Origin: Prochlorococcus sp. AG-347-E03
GTDB taxonomy: Bacteria; Cyanobacteriota; Cyanobacteriia; PCC-6307; Cyanobiaceae
Assembly (NCBI GenBank): GCA_003279115.1
Contig: QCBG01000011.1
Location: 1-39,618 of the forward strand
Reading direction: 5' to 3'
DNA length: 39,618 bases
Part shown: positions 28,497 through 36,725 of the stretch, piece by piece
Numbering within the stretch: position 1 is the first letter of the stretch
How the letters are laid out: every line of letters starts with the position of its first letter
Notes under the pieces: generated by a model
The model's database searches: none
What the model saw: only the letters and a program-made list of their open reading frames with translations
What the model was told of the DNA's origin: nothing
Translations under genes and position numbers: made by a program

Positions 28497-29230
28497 AGGA
28501 AATAAGACGCATATTAGTTTTGCAGCATTTAGAAATAGAGGGACCAGGTCTTTTTGAAAAATTTGCTAAAGAAAGAGATTTAAGAATTGAAATTATTCGT
28601 TTAGATAAAAAAAATGCTCTGCCGCAAACAAAAAAAGGTGACTTAATTTTAATTATGGGTGGACCAATGGGAGTTAAAGATATTGGAAGCGACAGATATC
28701 CATGGCTAAAGTTAGAAAGAGATTTTATAAAAAAAGAATTAGAAAATGAGAGACCTATAATCGGTGTTTGCTTAGGTGCGCAGTTGCTTGCAAGTGCTGC
28801 TGGAGGAGATGTGGAAATTCTTAAATATGGATCACCTCCAAAAGCATTACCAGAAATTGGATGGTCTCAAATTTTTATAGACAAATCAAATAAAGAGTTT
28901 AAAGCACTGTTTGAATTCCCTTTTCATGTACTGCATTGGCATGGAGATAGGATTTTATTACCTAATAAAGCAGTACTCATTGCTAGTAGCGAGCGTTGTA
29001 AGGAACAGTTTTTTAGGATTGGTAATTTTGCTTACGGATTGCAATTCCACATAGAGACTACGAAGGGGATGATAAATAAGTGGATTAAAGAAGATAAAGA
29101 ATTTGTCCTTAAAGGATTGGGCTCAAATGGTCAGGATATTTTAAAAGAAGAGAATAAAAAATATATTGATAAAACTTTTTTAAAAAGAAAACTTCTAATA
29201 AGTAAATTATTTGAATTATTAGATAATTAA
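28493..29230 (+). CDS. GMP synthase-like class I glutamine amidotransferase
   Basis: 245 residues with the triad-type GATase fold: nucleophile Cys93 in GVCLGAQLLA, and His186/Glu188 in LQFHIET. MGGPMGVKDIG forms the expected oxyanion-side loop. Single-domain proteins of this kind resemble the GuaA amidotransferase half or gamma-glutamyl hydrolases; the true substrate cannot be told. It overlaps the upstream secreted-protein gene by 4 bp. A terminator follows at 29251-29272. Confidence 0.88.
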   Translation: MKEIRRILVLQHLEIEGPGLFEKFAKERDLRIEIIRLDKKNALPQTKKGDLILIMGGPMGVKDIGSDRYPWLKLERDFIKKELENERPIIGVCLGAQLLASAAGGDVEILKYGSPPKALPEIGWSQIFIDKSNKEFKALFEFPFHVLHWHGDRILLPNKAVLIASSERCKEQFFRIGNFAYGLQFHIETTKGMINKWIKEDKEFVLKGLGSNGQDILKEENKKYIDKTFLKRKLLISKLFELLDN

Positions 29231-29250
29231 GAAGGGAATAATCATCCAGT

Positions 29251-29273
29251 AAAAAAGGGCTCGTTAAAGCCCT
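29251..29273 (-). terminator. Terminator shared by convergent genes
   Basis: GGGCT CGTTAA AGCCC (29257-29272) with A-rich sequence on the left and on the right. On the minus strand it is followed by six T, ending the hli transcript from 29426. It can also serve the plus-strand amidotransferase. Confidence 0.7.
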
Positions 29274-29297
29274 GAAAAAAATTTAGAAAGGATTTTA

Positions 29298-29426
29298 CTA
29301 GAAAATTCCTGGAAGAATTTGACCAGTAAAATAATAAGCTCCCAAAAGAGCAAAAATTCCAAGCATTGCGGCTTTACCGTTAAGCTTTTCAGCTTTTTCG
29401 GTCATAATTTTTTTTGCGAATTCCAT
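29298..29426 (-). CDS. hli: High-light-inducible protein, NGK variant
   Basis: 42 residues with AEKLNGKAAMLGIFALLGAY, then FTGQILPGIF. The chlorophyll ligands Glu and Asn are intact, but the usual Arg of NGR is Lys. The Arg normally pairs with the ligand Glu of the partner helix; Lys may still do so. Divergent from the hli operon at 29731. Confidence 0.9.
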   Translation of the reverse strand: MEFAKKIMTEKAEKLNGKAAMLGIFALLGAYYFTGQILPGIF

Positions 29427-29730
29427 AATAAAATAAAATAGGTTATGTCTAAAAACTAATTATTAAGATTTTAGAATGATGTAGTTTTTTCTACAAAATT
29501 AATATCTTTCTAAAGATTTAAAATAAATACTTAAATAACGAATTGAACTATTAATATTTTGCTAACCATTCAGCACAGCGTAGCAAGCCTCAAAAAACAA
29601 TTATTTAATAATTAATGTTACGGTTATGCTACATATATGTATTAAATATTTTGAAAATAACTTTATTTTGGCTAAATACTTTACATTTGTTAATAGTAGT
29701 GTTACATTAATTAACAATTACATAAATTAA
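29427..29730. promoter_or_regulatory. Divergent upstream region of two hli transcripts
   Basis: 304 bp without a frame. TTACATT occurs twice close together (about 29681 and 29702) within 50 bp of the 29731 start, and AATTATTTAATAATT is a small inverted repeat. Light-stress regulation would be expected for these genes, but no known regulator box could be assigned. Confidence 0.35.
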
Positions 29731-29937
29731 ATGGCTAATTCAAACGTTACTACTGAATCAGGCGGCAGGCAGAATATGTTTCCTACTGAGACACGCCCTT
29801 ATATTGATGAGACTGTTTCATACGACAGCTACCCACAAAATGCAGAAAAAGTTAATGGTCGTTGGGCAATGATCGGGCTTGTTGCATTAGTAGGTGCTTA
29901 CGTTTCAACTGGACAAATTATTCCTGGCATTTTCTAA
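29731..29937 (+). CDS. hli: High-light-inducible protein, first gene of hli operon
   Basis: 68 residues. A polar 35-residue N-terminus is followed by AEKVNGRWAMIGLVALVGAY and STGQIIPGIF. All chlorophyll-binding residues are present. Its TAA overlaps the next ATG (TAATG), so the operon is translationally coupled. Confidence 0.93.
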   Translation: MANSNVTTESGGRQNMFPTETRPYIDETVSYDSYPQNAEKVNGRWAMIGLVALVGAYVSTGQIIPGIF

Positions 29938-30197
29938 TGAGCCCACTTTCAGGTTTTTTAGCCGTAATTGTTTTCTTTACAGCCATCCTCGTTGCTTATT
30001 TAACCAAGCAATTTCAAAACGAAAATTTAAACTATTCATCTTTTAATCAAATGAAAAACACAGACACAAAAATCAAAACAATCGAAAAAGAAAAAGTTGT
30101 TGCTGAAACTCTTAATGGCAGATTCGCAATGCTTGGACTAATTGCTGCTGTTGGAGCATATCTAACAACAGGTCAAATAATTCCTGGTTTCGTTTAA
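29937..30197 (+). CDS. hli: Hli protein with an extra N-terminal membrane helix
   Basis: Start chosen at ATG 29937, which overlaps the previous stop; the longer in-frame extension runs through the upstream gene. 86 residues: SGFLAVIVFFTAILVAYL forms a first helix, a charged linker follows, then AETLNGRFAMLGLIAAVGAY and TTGQIIPGF form the Hli helix. Standard Hli have one helix. This two-helix form recalls plant SEP proteins in topology, but the first helix has no chlorophyll motif. Confidence 0.85.
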   Translation: MSPLSGFLAVIVFFTAILVAYLTKQFQNENLNYSSFNQMKNTDTKIKTIEKEKVVAETLNGRFAMLGLIAAVGAYLTTGQIIPGFV

Positions 30198-30230
30198 AAC
30201 TAACTCTTTAATAAAATACAACGCACTAAA

Positions 30231-30359
30231 ATGGAAAATTCAAAACCAACTTATTGGCAAAACGCCGAGAGAACTAATGGAAGAATGGCAATGATGGGTC
30301 TATTCGCCTTAGTTGTAAATTATGGCTTATTCGGGTGGATAATCCCAGGAATTTTTTAA
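30231..30359 (+). CDS. hli: High-light-inducible protein (GWI type)
   Basis: 42 residues: YWQNAERTNGRMAMMGLFAL, then VVNYGLFGWIIPGIF. Intact ligands. Same subtype as the C-terminal half of 13074-13331. Third gene of the operon, one base before the next ATG. Confidence 0.93.
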   Translation: MENSKPTYWQNAERTNGRMAMMGLFALVVNYGLFGWIIPGIF

Positions 30360-30360
30360 A

Positions 30361-30540
30361 ATGAATTTAGGCTTACTTTTTCTTAAAGTAAATACTTTAG
30401 GAGTTATAACTCTTTCTGAACTTGATTGGATAACTAATCATCAATCTGAATTTTCAAGACTGGATATGGCTTTAGTTATTAAAATTGGCCGTCTTATGGA
30501 TTCTGGAATAGTAGAAATTGATAATAGATTGCCTGTTTAA
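30361..30540 (+). CDS. hli-operon-associated small protein
   Basis: 59 residues, soluble and helical: VNTLGVITLSELDWITNHQS, then KIGRLMDSGIVEIDNRL. I recall similar proteins encoded next to hli genes in marine picocyanobacteria, but have no functional name. The compact helical shape with GRLMDSG could be a regulator or assembly factor. It ends the operon; a terminator follows 22 bp later. Confidence 0.7.
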   Translation: MNLGLLFLKVNTLGVITLSELDWITNHQSEFSRLDMALVIKIGRLMDSGIVEIDNRLPV

Positions 30541-30562
30541 TTTAAAAAAATTGATCGTTATG

Positions 30563-30599
30563 AGTGTTTGTCAATAGGGATAATGACAAGCACTTTTTC
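30563..30599 (+). terminator. Terminator of the hli operon
   Basis: An 11-bp stem AGTGTTTGTCA / TGACAAGCACT with one G-T pair, followed by TTTTTC. Strong rightward terminator. Confidence 0.78.
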
Positions 30600-30616
30600 A
30601 TGAGAAAAAATATTTG

Positions 30617-30655
30617 CAAAAAAAGAGATTGTTTCTTAACTTAAAAACAATCTCT
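30617..30655 (-). terminator. Terminator of the leftward 30749-31626 genes
   Basis: AGAGATTGTTT (30624-30634) pairs with AAACAATCTCT (30645-30655). On the minus strand a run of T follows (plus-strand A7 at 30617-30624). It faces the hli terminator, so the two transcripts are insulated from each other. Confidence 0.75.
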
Positions 30656-30748
30656 CAATTACCTAATTCTTACATGAAAATTTCAAGTAAGCTCATTGAT
30701 TTTAACTGATTTTTTTTTATAGTAAATATTTAAAAGTGCTTTTGTTAT

Positions 30749-30964
30749 TTATCTTTTTAAACCACCTCTTTTTATCCATAGGAACCAAGTAACCCAAATA
30801 GGAGGGAGAAATCTTATTAAAAGAAAAATTTTATATAAATAAAATGGGGCATTTTCACTTTGAAAAAAATTTATAAAAAAAGTAGAGATAGTTACCCAGA
30901 GTAAAATTATTAATATATTTGCTCCCAACAAAGCGAACTTATTTTTTTTAAATATTTTTGGCAT
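30749..30964 (-). CDS. Small two-helix membrane protein, unknown
   Basis: 71 residues, with helices at about 11-33 (LLGANILIILLWVTISTFFI) and 44-63 (IFLLIRFLPPIWVTWFLWI) and a KRGGLKR end. The Pro-Pro-x-Trp-Val-Thr-Trp segment recalls small YqaE/Pmp3-like peptides only vaguely. No assignment. Confidence 0.5.
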   Translation of the reverse strand: MPKIFKKNKFALLGANILIILLWVTISTFFINFFQSENAPFYLYKIFLLIRFLPPIWVTWFLWIKRGGLKR

Positions 30965-31021
30965 AAGTAAAATTTTTATATTTTTAATTTTAAATAATCT
31001 CAGGAAATAAATTACACATTT

Positions 31022-31273
31022 TCAAAAAAACTTTAAATTTAAAATCCATATCCAAATAAAAAAAATACTAAATTTTAACCCCTCTCCAAACAACATTCCA
31101 AAAGCAATAGGGGGGGAAAATATTAAAAAAAGAATAGAGAATAAACTAAATAGAGCAAATGATCCTCTTAGAAAAAAATTCTTTCTATTTTTTCTTCTTA
31201 AATTTTTTAAGGTATTCCACTCCCATTCGATAAACCTGTAAAACTTTTCTGATAATAAAAATAAATACTTCAT
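31022..31273 (-). CDS. Small membrane protein, unknown
   Basis: The start is taken at ATG 31273 (83 residues). A TTG at 31333, overlapping the upstream stop, would add 20 residues, and an AGGAG lies there. A basic N-terminal half (NTLKNLRRKNRKNF) is followed by two hydrophobic segments (ALFSLFSILFLIFSPPIAFG and FSIFFIWIWILN). No family. Confidence 0.45.
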   Translation of the reverse strand: MKYLFLLSEKFYRFIEWEWNTLKNLRRKNRKNFFLRGSFALFSLFSILFLIFSPPIAFGMLFGEGLKFSIFFIWIWILNLKFF

Positions 31274-31326
31274 TAATATTATTAGTTTATATCGGCTTTT
31301 CCTATTTATAAAATTAAATTCTCCTG

Positions 31327-31626
31327 TTAGCAATAAACTTTATCTCCTTCTTCAGAAAGATAATAAATTCTATTTTCTGAACTTATAAAGAAAGTTAATC
31401 CCTTATATTGTGATCTTCTAAATTTTTCTAATCTAAGTTTATGTAAATCCCAATTATCTGTACTTATATCAGGATTAAATTCTTGTTCTTTTAAGAAAGG
31501 TATATAAGGTGCATTAATTTTTGTTTTTTTAGCTAACTTATTGTTTTGTTTTGAATAAAGTAATAGAAAAAAAAGTACTAAAAAAGTAATCAGTAAAAGA
31601 ATTAATAATATTTTTGTCATTGTCAC
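31327..31626 (-). CDS. Membrane-anchored small protein, unknown
   Basis: 99 residues (ATG 31626 or 31620). One N-terminal helix (ILLILLLITFLVLFFLLLY) is followed by a basic linker and a polar domain with EFNPDISTDNWDLHKLRLEK and RIYYLSEEGDKVYC. Overlaps the possible extended start of the next gene. No known domain. Confidence 0.55.
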   Translation of the reverse strand: MTMTKILLILLLITFLVLFFLLLYSKQNNKLAKKTKINAPYIPFLKEQEFNPDISTDNWDLHKLRLEKFRRSQYKGLTFFISSENRIYYLSEEGDKVYC

Positions 31627-31783
31627 TTTTTCTAATTTGAAAAAACTTTATTTAGGAGAATCAAAAACTTTTCAAAATAAATTTTTTTAATAAGTAAAAA
31701 ATCCTATTTTTATATTCTTGTATTTTTTAATACTTAATAAGGTTGTACTTAAATCAGATTATAAAAATAGGCGCATTTTTAAC

Positions 31784-31927
31784 ATGACTCAAAATTCGAT
31801 GAATACTCCCTATGCAAAAAGAGTAGCTGAAAAATTTAGAGAGGCTCAAAACTATCTTAAAACAAATGGTTTCACTAGATCAACAAAACATTTACTAGAA
31901 GATATCGAAAATTCTGTTGAAAAGTAA
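31784..31927 (+). CDS. 47-residue helical protein, unknown
   Basis: Start set at ATG 31784; an upstream in-frame start at 31718 lies in AT-rich leader sequence. TPYAKRVAEKFREAQNYLKT, then a TRSTKHLLEDIEN helix. Two bases separate its stop from the next ATG, so cotranscribed. No family. Confidence 0.55.
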   Translation: MTQNSMNTPYAKRVAEKFREAQNYLKTNGFTRSTKHLLEDIENSVEK

Positions 31928-31929
31928 TA

Positions 31930-32079
31930 ATGCAAATAGCTCCTGACTTACCACAATTACAATACGGATATGACGATGGTTTTACAACCGTTTTTTTTGG
32001 TTTAATAGGGAGTTGTTTGGGATGCCTCTTAATTTTGTTAATTTCCTTTTTTGAATTTAAATTAAAAAAACCAAAATAG
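31930..32079 (+). CDS. 49-residue membrane peptide, unknown
   Basis: From ATG 31930: an N-terminal QIAPDLPQLQYGYDDGFTTV, one helix (VFFGLIGSCLGCLLILLISF) with two Cys, and a basic end (KLKKPK). Coupled to 31784-31927. Confidence 0.5.
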   Translation: MQIAPDLPQLQYGYDDGFTTVFFGLIGSCLGCLLILLISFFEFKLKKPK

Positions 32080-32184
32080 TGCGCCTTCAAGGCAAAATAA
32101 AATTTTATAAAAATTCTTTACCTTTGTTTGAATTTAATCTAAATTAAAATAGCAATAGAATTTACTAAGAAGCTAATCTTTAAT

Positions 32185-32985
32185 CTGCAAATAAAAATAA
32201 TTTCTGCTTTATTAATTTTGTTAAACCTTACAGGTTGTTCTTTATATTTTGGGCGGAAAAATTATTTAACAGAAAAAAGAAATAATATTAACCTTGAAAT
32301 TATTAAAAATTTCTCTAAGGCGATTTCAAGGGATCCAAATAATTCTACTTTTTATTTAGAAAGAGGGAGAGCTAAGAATGAATATGGGGATTTCAAAGGA
32401 GCAATTAAGGACTTTAATAAGTCATTTAAAATCAGTCCAGAACTGAGAATTATCTTTTATAGGGCAAATTCCAAATACAAATATGGGGATTTCAAAGGAG
32501 CAATTAAAGATTATGAAAAGTTGAATTTCTTTGAGAAGTATAGGGATCAGATTTTTTATAATTTGGCTAGCGCTCAGTTAACAAATTTTGATTATCAAAA
32601 TGCTATCAACAACTACACTAAATCTATTAAATACGATGATGACGATGAATTTACATACCTATATAGAGGAAATGGAAAATTCAAACTAGAGGACTATCAA
32701 GGATCATCAATAGATTATGGTAAGTCTCTCGAAATTAATGACAGATCTTATATCGCTTTTAATAATCGAGGCGTTAGTAATTTTAAATTAAAAAATTATA
32801 GAAGTGCTTTGGAAGATTTTAAAAAATCTCTTAAGATTAATCCTCGGAACTATAGTACTCTTTACAACAAATCACTTACGCATTTTGAATTAAAAGAAAT
32901 TAAAAAAGCTTGCACTAACTTAAAAAAGTCAATCAAGCTTGGTAAAGAAGTATTTAAAGGTGAATATTTAAAAATATGCCTCTAA
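32185..32985 (+). CDS. TPR lipoprotein with atypical start
   Basis: About 266 residues. The lipoprotein signal ISALLILLNLTGC has a lipobox (LTGC), but no ATG precedes it. CTG 32185 would give a well-sized signal, while TTG 32218 would cut it. At least six TPR-like repeats follow (e.g. FKGAIKDFNKSFKISPE, YRSALEDFKKSLKINPR). Two adjacent repeats share a nearly identical 27-30-bp DNA stretch (starting near 32383 and 32481), a recent duplication or gene conversion. Outer- or inner-membrane-anchored scaffold, partner unknown. Confidence 0.7.
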   Translation: MQIKIISALLILLNLTGCSLYFGRKNYLTEKRNNINLEIIKNFSKAISRDPNNSTFYLERGRAKNEYGDFKGAIKDFNKSFKISPELRIIFYRANSKYKYGDFKGAIKDYEKLNFFEKYRDQIFYNLASAQLTNFDYQNAINNYTKSIKYDDDDEFTYLYRGNGKFKLEDYQGSSIDYGKSLEINDRSYIAFNNRGVSNFKLKNYRSALEDFKKSLKINPRNYSTLYNKSLTHFELKEIKKACTNLKKSIKLGKEVFKGEYLKICL

Positions 32986-33021
32986 ATTTTTTATTGGAAT
33001 TTTTGATTCAAAAGATTAAAT

Positions 33022-33345
33022 TTAGTCCATTTCGGCTAATGAAGCTTCTAGCTCCTGAATTTCAGCCTGCAGCGAGGAAGTATCTTCACCTGCAGCCGCT
33101 GCTTTGGACAATTGTCTTTTTTTGAAATTCAATTTGGTACTTAATTTTTTAGATTTCATAGCACCAGGTTTGGCACCGCCACCGCCGCCGCCGCCGCCGC
33201 CGCAAGCTAAGAGATGGTTTTCATTGTGAATTTCATATTCGACACTTTCTGAGAAATGATTTGCAAGTAATTCTGTTCCAAAGAGACTTAAGGGAACGGC
33301 AAGTAATGCTCCAAATGTTAATTGGGAAAATTTGTTTAACTTCAT
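33022..33345 (-). CDS. Secreted protein with polyglycine tract, unknown
   Basis: 107 residues with a signal peptide (about 1-28, cleavage near LLA|NH). Cys48 is followed by nine Gly (49-57), encoded by a GCC/GGC-rich triplet repeat (33177-33203), then AKPGAMKSKKLS, a basic segment and an acidic coiled-coil end (SLQAEIQELEASLAEMD). The Cys-Gly9 start could be a processing or lipidation point, but no lipobox precedes it. The triplet repeat can slip without frameshift, changing only glycine number. Confidence 0.65.
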   Translation of the reverse strand: MKLNKFSQLTFGALLAVPLSLFGTELLANHFSESVEYEIHNENHLLACGGGGGGGGGAKPGAMKSKKLSTKLNFKKRQLSKAAAAGEDTSSLQAEIQELEASLAEMD

Positions 33346-33431
33346 TTAAAAAAAATTTTTAATATATTATTACTCTTAGTGAGGATATCGATAAAAAAAA
33401 TATATTAATTAATAATTAAAAAAATTTAAAC

Positions 33432-34706
33432 TTATTTAGTTTTAATATCAAGAATTTCAATGGCAAGCATAGAAGCAAGTTCGCTGGCTGCAAATTCTGT
33501 AAAATGGCTATAATCGATAAACCAATTAGTGTTTTCAGCTTTTTGGGAATAATCGATCGACTTTATTTTTTTATTTCTTCTCATTTCACTTAATAGAGTT
33601 TCTCTATAATCCTTTTCAATTAAATGCATCTCCCTTTCCAAAATTTTAAGTGGGTAAACTGGATTGCCAATTAAATGTTTTATCCCAATCAAATATTTAT
33701 AATCATTACTTTTCAATTGTTTTTCTGATAAGGAACTAAAATAATTTGGTGCATATACATAAATGTATTTACTATCTAAATTAAGATTGGAAGTTGAACT
33801 TATATTCCTTAATGTAGATTGAATTGCATAATTTTTTATATTCTGATATTCAGCGAAATCTAAATTCAGTCTCTGTTCCAGGACCTCTTTAAGATTCTTA
33901 TTTTTTATTTTTGTTTCTAAATTTATTGTTAACTGTTTCTTTTCATAAGTGCCTGGCTTCAACTTATTTTTAGATCTTAAATTATCTATATAAGAGAGAA
34001 GATTACTGCTTTTTCTTACCGAATTTGAAAATGCGGCAAATCCACTTCTCATATTTCCTAGTGAGCTACTAGTTAAAAAATTTATATATTCAATATTATT
34101 TTTATCAATCATCATGCCATTAGCAAAACTATATTCGTTTCTTTTCGTATCATTTTGAGATAAAAGCCTTATAAAATTCCAGAAATCTTGGATACCTCCA
34201 AAACTTACTATTAGCCTTAAACGAGGCAAATCATCATTGAAGGGTTCAGCATTTAAATATCTAAAAGTTTCTACATGTTCTTGCCAGGTATTAAACCCAG
34301 CATAGGCAGCATTTACAAGGTCAATTTTAGGATTTTCATTTCTTAAGTTTTTTTCTAACTGACTGGCAAAAGTTTTCTCATTTTCAAATCCAAAAAGTCC
34401 CTCCCCCATAGCAACGCTATTGCCTAATAGCAGAATTCCATAAGTATCCTTTTGCTTATTATTCTCAAAAGGTGTTTTTATAAAACCATTTCTATCACAA
34501 ATTAAAAATTTATAATTTTTAGGATTAGTTTTTTTATTATCACAATTTTCTCTCCAACCAGTTAAGGAATCATATTTCGTTCCATTAGTAAATTTAGTAT
34601 TTGCTTTATTTATAAAAAGAAAAGTAATTTCTAAAATAAAAATTATTATTGGAATAAATATACCTGTGTAAGCTACAAACTTAATAATTTCATTTCTACC
34701 CTTCAT
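33432..34706 (-). CDS. Membrane-anchored SGNH/GDSL-like hydrolase
   Basis: 424 residues. One N-terminal helix (about 8-33) anchors a large domain. SGNH-type blocks can be seen in order: LLGNSVAMGEG (Ser97 as nucleophile), NAAYAGFNTWQE (Gly block), SFGGIQDF in the block III position (G-x-x-D instead of G-x-N-D), and DYSHFTE (Asp398/His401) as the acid-base block. Such proteins are often acyl esterases or acyltransferases acting on cell-surface glycans. It follows the DUF5989-like gene and carbamoyltransferase on the same strand, an association known from polysaccharide and natural-product clusters. Confidence 0.75.
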   Translation of the reverse strand: MKGRNEIIKFVAYTGIFIPIIIFILEITFLFINKANTKFTNGTKYDSLTGWRENCDNKKTNPKNYKFLICDRNGFIKTPFENNKQKDTYGILLLGNSVAMGEGLFGFENEKTFASQLEKNLRNENPKIDLVNAAYAGFNTWQEHVETFRYLNAEPFNDDLPRLRLIVSFGGIQDFWNFIRLLSQNDTKRNEYSFANGMMIDKNNIEYINFLTSSSLGNMRSGFAAFSNSVRKSSNLLSYIDNLRSKNKLKPGTYEKKQLTINLETKIKNKNLKEVLEQRLNLDFAEYQNIKNYAIQSTLRNISSTSNLNLDSKYIYVYAPNYFSSLSEKQLKSNDYKYLIGIKHLIGNPVYPLKILEREMHLIEKDYRETLLSEMRRNKKIKSIDYSQKAENTNWFIDYSHFTEFAASELASMLAIEILDIKTK

Positions 34707-34794
34707 TAGAAAAATATAAATTGATTACTTACATATTTTAAAAATAAACATTAGAACTAACAATTGAAAATTATTAATAACTTATCAACAAAAT

Positions 34795-34959
34795 CTAAAT
34801 TGCAATATACGTAAATGGAACAATTACTTGTACAACGCTTATTATTAAAATAACAATGATTGCCAACAAAATTGCGGTTATCAAAGCAGCCTGAATTGGC
34901 GTTGCATTCTTCCAGGCAGATGTTGTGATATGTTTTAAAAATCGAAAAAAATTAAACAT
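34795..34959 (-). CDS. DUF5989-like small membrane protein
   Basis: 54 residues: a polar start (FNFFRFLKHITTSAWKN), then ALITAILLAIIVILIISVVQ and a VPFTYIAI end. Size, single helix and the C-terminal PF-x-Y agree with DUF5989 peptides that accompany NodU-type carbamoyltransferases (as in saxitoxin-type clusters). It lies 9 bp after the carbamoyltransferase stop. Assignment rests on pattern and context. Confidence 0.65.
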   Translation of the reverse strand: MFNFFRFLKHITTSAWKNATPIQAALITAILLAIIVILIISVVQVIVPFTYIAI

Positions 34960-34968
34960 TTTTGGTGA

Positions 34969-36711
34969 TTAAGTTTTTCTTTTTAACAAACCTAAGTCAG
35001 TCAAAAGATATCGTAATTTTGTCCTCGAACAAACCATAAGTCCATCGACCAAGTCAAAGCATGTAGGATCCCCACTGACATTTAATGAAGAGTTAGCCAG
35101 GATTTCTATTCCCAAAGGTTCTAGCTTACAAAATAACTTGTCTAGAGAAGAGTTATTTTCAACAATTTGAATACGTGCTGTTCCATCAACATGCGTCGTA
35201 GGAAATTTTAAAGAAACATTATCTTTAAGACATTTACATGTTGCACTCATAGATTTATAGCAATCAATAATTTCAGGTCTTAATATATAATATTTTTTCG
35301 CAATTTCATATCTCATAGCTGGAGCAGTTGGCCTAAAAGGGCTTCTATCCTTAATAACAGTATTTAAGTTTTCTACAGCATCTTTGTTTTTCCCATCACA
35401 TATCAAAGATCTATTGCCCAATGCCCTTGGACCCGTTTCACTGCTCGATAAAACCGTCCCAATAATTTCACCTGCACTTATAAGTTCAGCAGCTTTAAAA
35501 AAGGCGTCGTCCGCATTCCTTTCTAAAATATTAAATTCATTTGAAATAATTTTCTCTGTAAAAAATTCATAATTTCGTTTTTCTTTTATAGAGGGAAACA
35601 AAGATGGTTTGGAAATATTTAAATTACTTTGGGGAATAGATTTTATGTAGCAATAATAAGCGGCTCCAATGGCACAGCCAGCATCTCCAGGGCTTGGTGG
35701 GATTATTATTTCATCAATAAAGGGCAGTTGCGCAAGACTGTCAATTGATGCTGAGTTCATAGAAACTCCTCCTGAAAAAAGAAATCTTCTAGAACCTGAA
35801 ATTTTATGGGCATGGGTAAAAATTTTTTCAATTAGATAAGTTGTTAAATCTTGAGCTCCTCTTGCTATATCTGCACATCTCTGAAAATCACTACTCTGCG
35901 GATTAAGCTGAACGAAAGGATTGCGAGCAGGTCCTAATAAGTCTTCTAATTTACTACTGAATGAATTGGATGTTGATAAATGATAATCGAAAAAACTCAT
36001 ATCGGAAATCATCTTATTAGAGGTAGAATCCCAATCCATTAGTCCCCTTACTAATTTTGCTGATTTACTATTTGAATTTCCAAATGAAGCTAATCCCATA
36101 ACTTTATATTCACCTTCATTAATTGCAAACCCTAAGTAATCAGTAATACTTGAATAGAAAAGGCCTAAGGATACAGGATATGGGCATTCCCATAACTCAT
36201 TAATCTCGGTAGGATCAACTATTTGACTAATTGAAGCAGTGCTCCTATCCCCAAACCCATCAACAACCACAGAGCAGATATCTTTCTTAGAATTTGAATA
36301 TGCGAGTGCATTCAGTGTATGTGATAGATGATGATCAGAATAAATTAATTTAGTCTCTAATCCTTTAAAAAATTTTGAAAAATCTAAGTAACAAGAAACT
36401 GAAGAACGATTAAAATTACGAAACTGATGGGTAAGCAAATCTAGGCTTCTTGGCATATGCAAAGAAGCTTCTTTCACGATATGTAAGAATGCACTTAAGG
36501 GCCTTTCATAGAAAGCAACTCTTTCAACATTTTTTATCTCTAAATTATTTGAATCTAATATTTTATTAATTGCCCTTTTAGGGAAGGATTTATCACCCTT
36601 AATTCGACTAAGAGACTCTTCTCTACAGAAATCGATAAGCACTCCGTTTCTGTCAACCAATGCAGCAGAGGATTCATGATTATAACCAGTTACGCCAATA
36701 AACATTTTCAA
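34969..36711 (-). CDS. NodU/TobZ-type carbamoyltransferase
   Basis: 580 residues. The N-terminal Kae1/YgjD-like domain has the metal/ATP features GVTGYNHESSAAL, DHHLSHTLNALAYS and VVDGFGD, then GEYKVMGLASFG and FSGGVSMNS. The C-terminal domain carries ETGPRALGNRSLI, SPFRPTAPAM and THVDGTARIQIV. These are the signatures of O-carbamoyltransferases that use carbamoyl phosphate and ATP to make carbamoyl-AMP and decorate a sugar or small-molecule hydroxyl. Length is normal for the family. In a tight minus-strand run with the ferritin-like gene upstream and the DUF5989-like and SGNH genes downstream. Acceptor unknown. Confidence 0.93.
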   Translation of the reverse strand: MKMFIGVTGYNHESSAALVDRNGVLIDFCREESLSRIKGDKSFPKRAINKILDSNNLEIKNVERVAFYERPLSAFLHIVKEASLHMPRSLDLLTHQFRNFNRSSVSCYLDFSKFFKGLETKLIYSDHHLSHTLNALAYSNSKKDICSVVVDGFGDRSTASISQIVDPTEINELWECPYPVSLGLFYSSITDYLGFAINEGEYKVMGLASFGNSNSKSAKLVRGLMDWDSTSNKMISDMSFFDYHLSTSNSFSSKLEDLLGPARNPFVQLNPQSSDFQRCADIARGAQDLTTYLIEKIFTHAHKISGSRRFLFSGGVSMNSASIDSLAQLPFIDEIIIPPSPGDAGCAIGAAYYCYIKSIPQSNLNISKPSLFPSIKEKRNYEFFTEKIISNEFNILERNADDAFFKAAELISAGEIIGTVLSSSETGPRALGNRSLICDGKNKDAVENLNTVIKDRSPFRPTAPAMRYEIAKKYYILRPEIIDCYKSMSATCKCLKDNVSLKFPTTHVDGTARIQIVENNSSLDKLFCKLEPLGIEILANSSLNVSGDPTCFDLVDGLMVCSRTKLRYLLTDLGLLKRKT

Positions 36712-36725
36712 TTATTACATTTACT

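Noticed and set aside
35384..35572. 62-codon plus-strand frame inside the carbamoyltransferase gene
   Set aside because: Antisense to conserved catalytic motifs; composition is that of a shadow frame.
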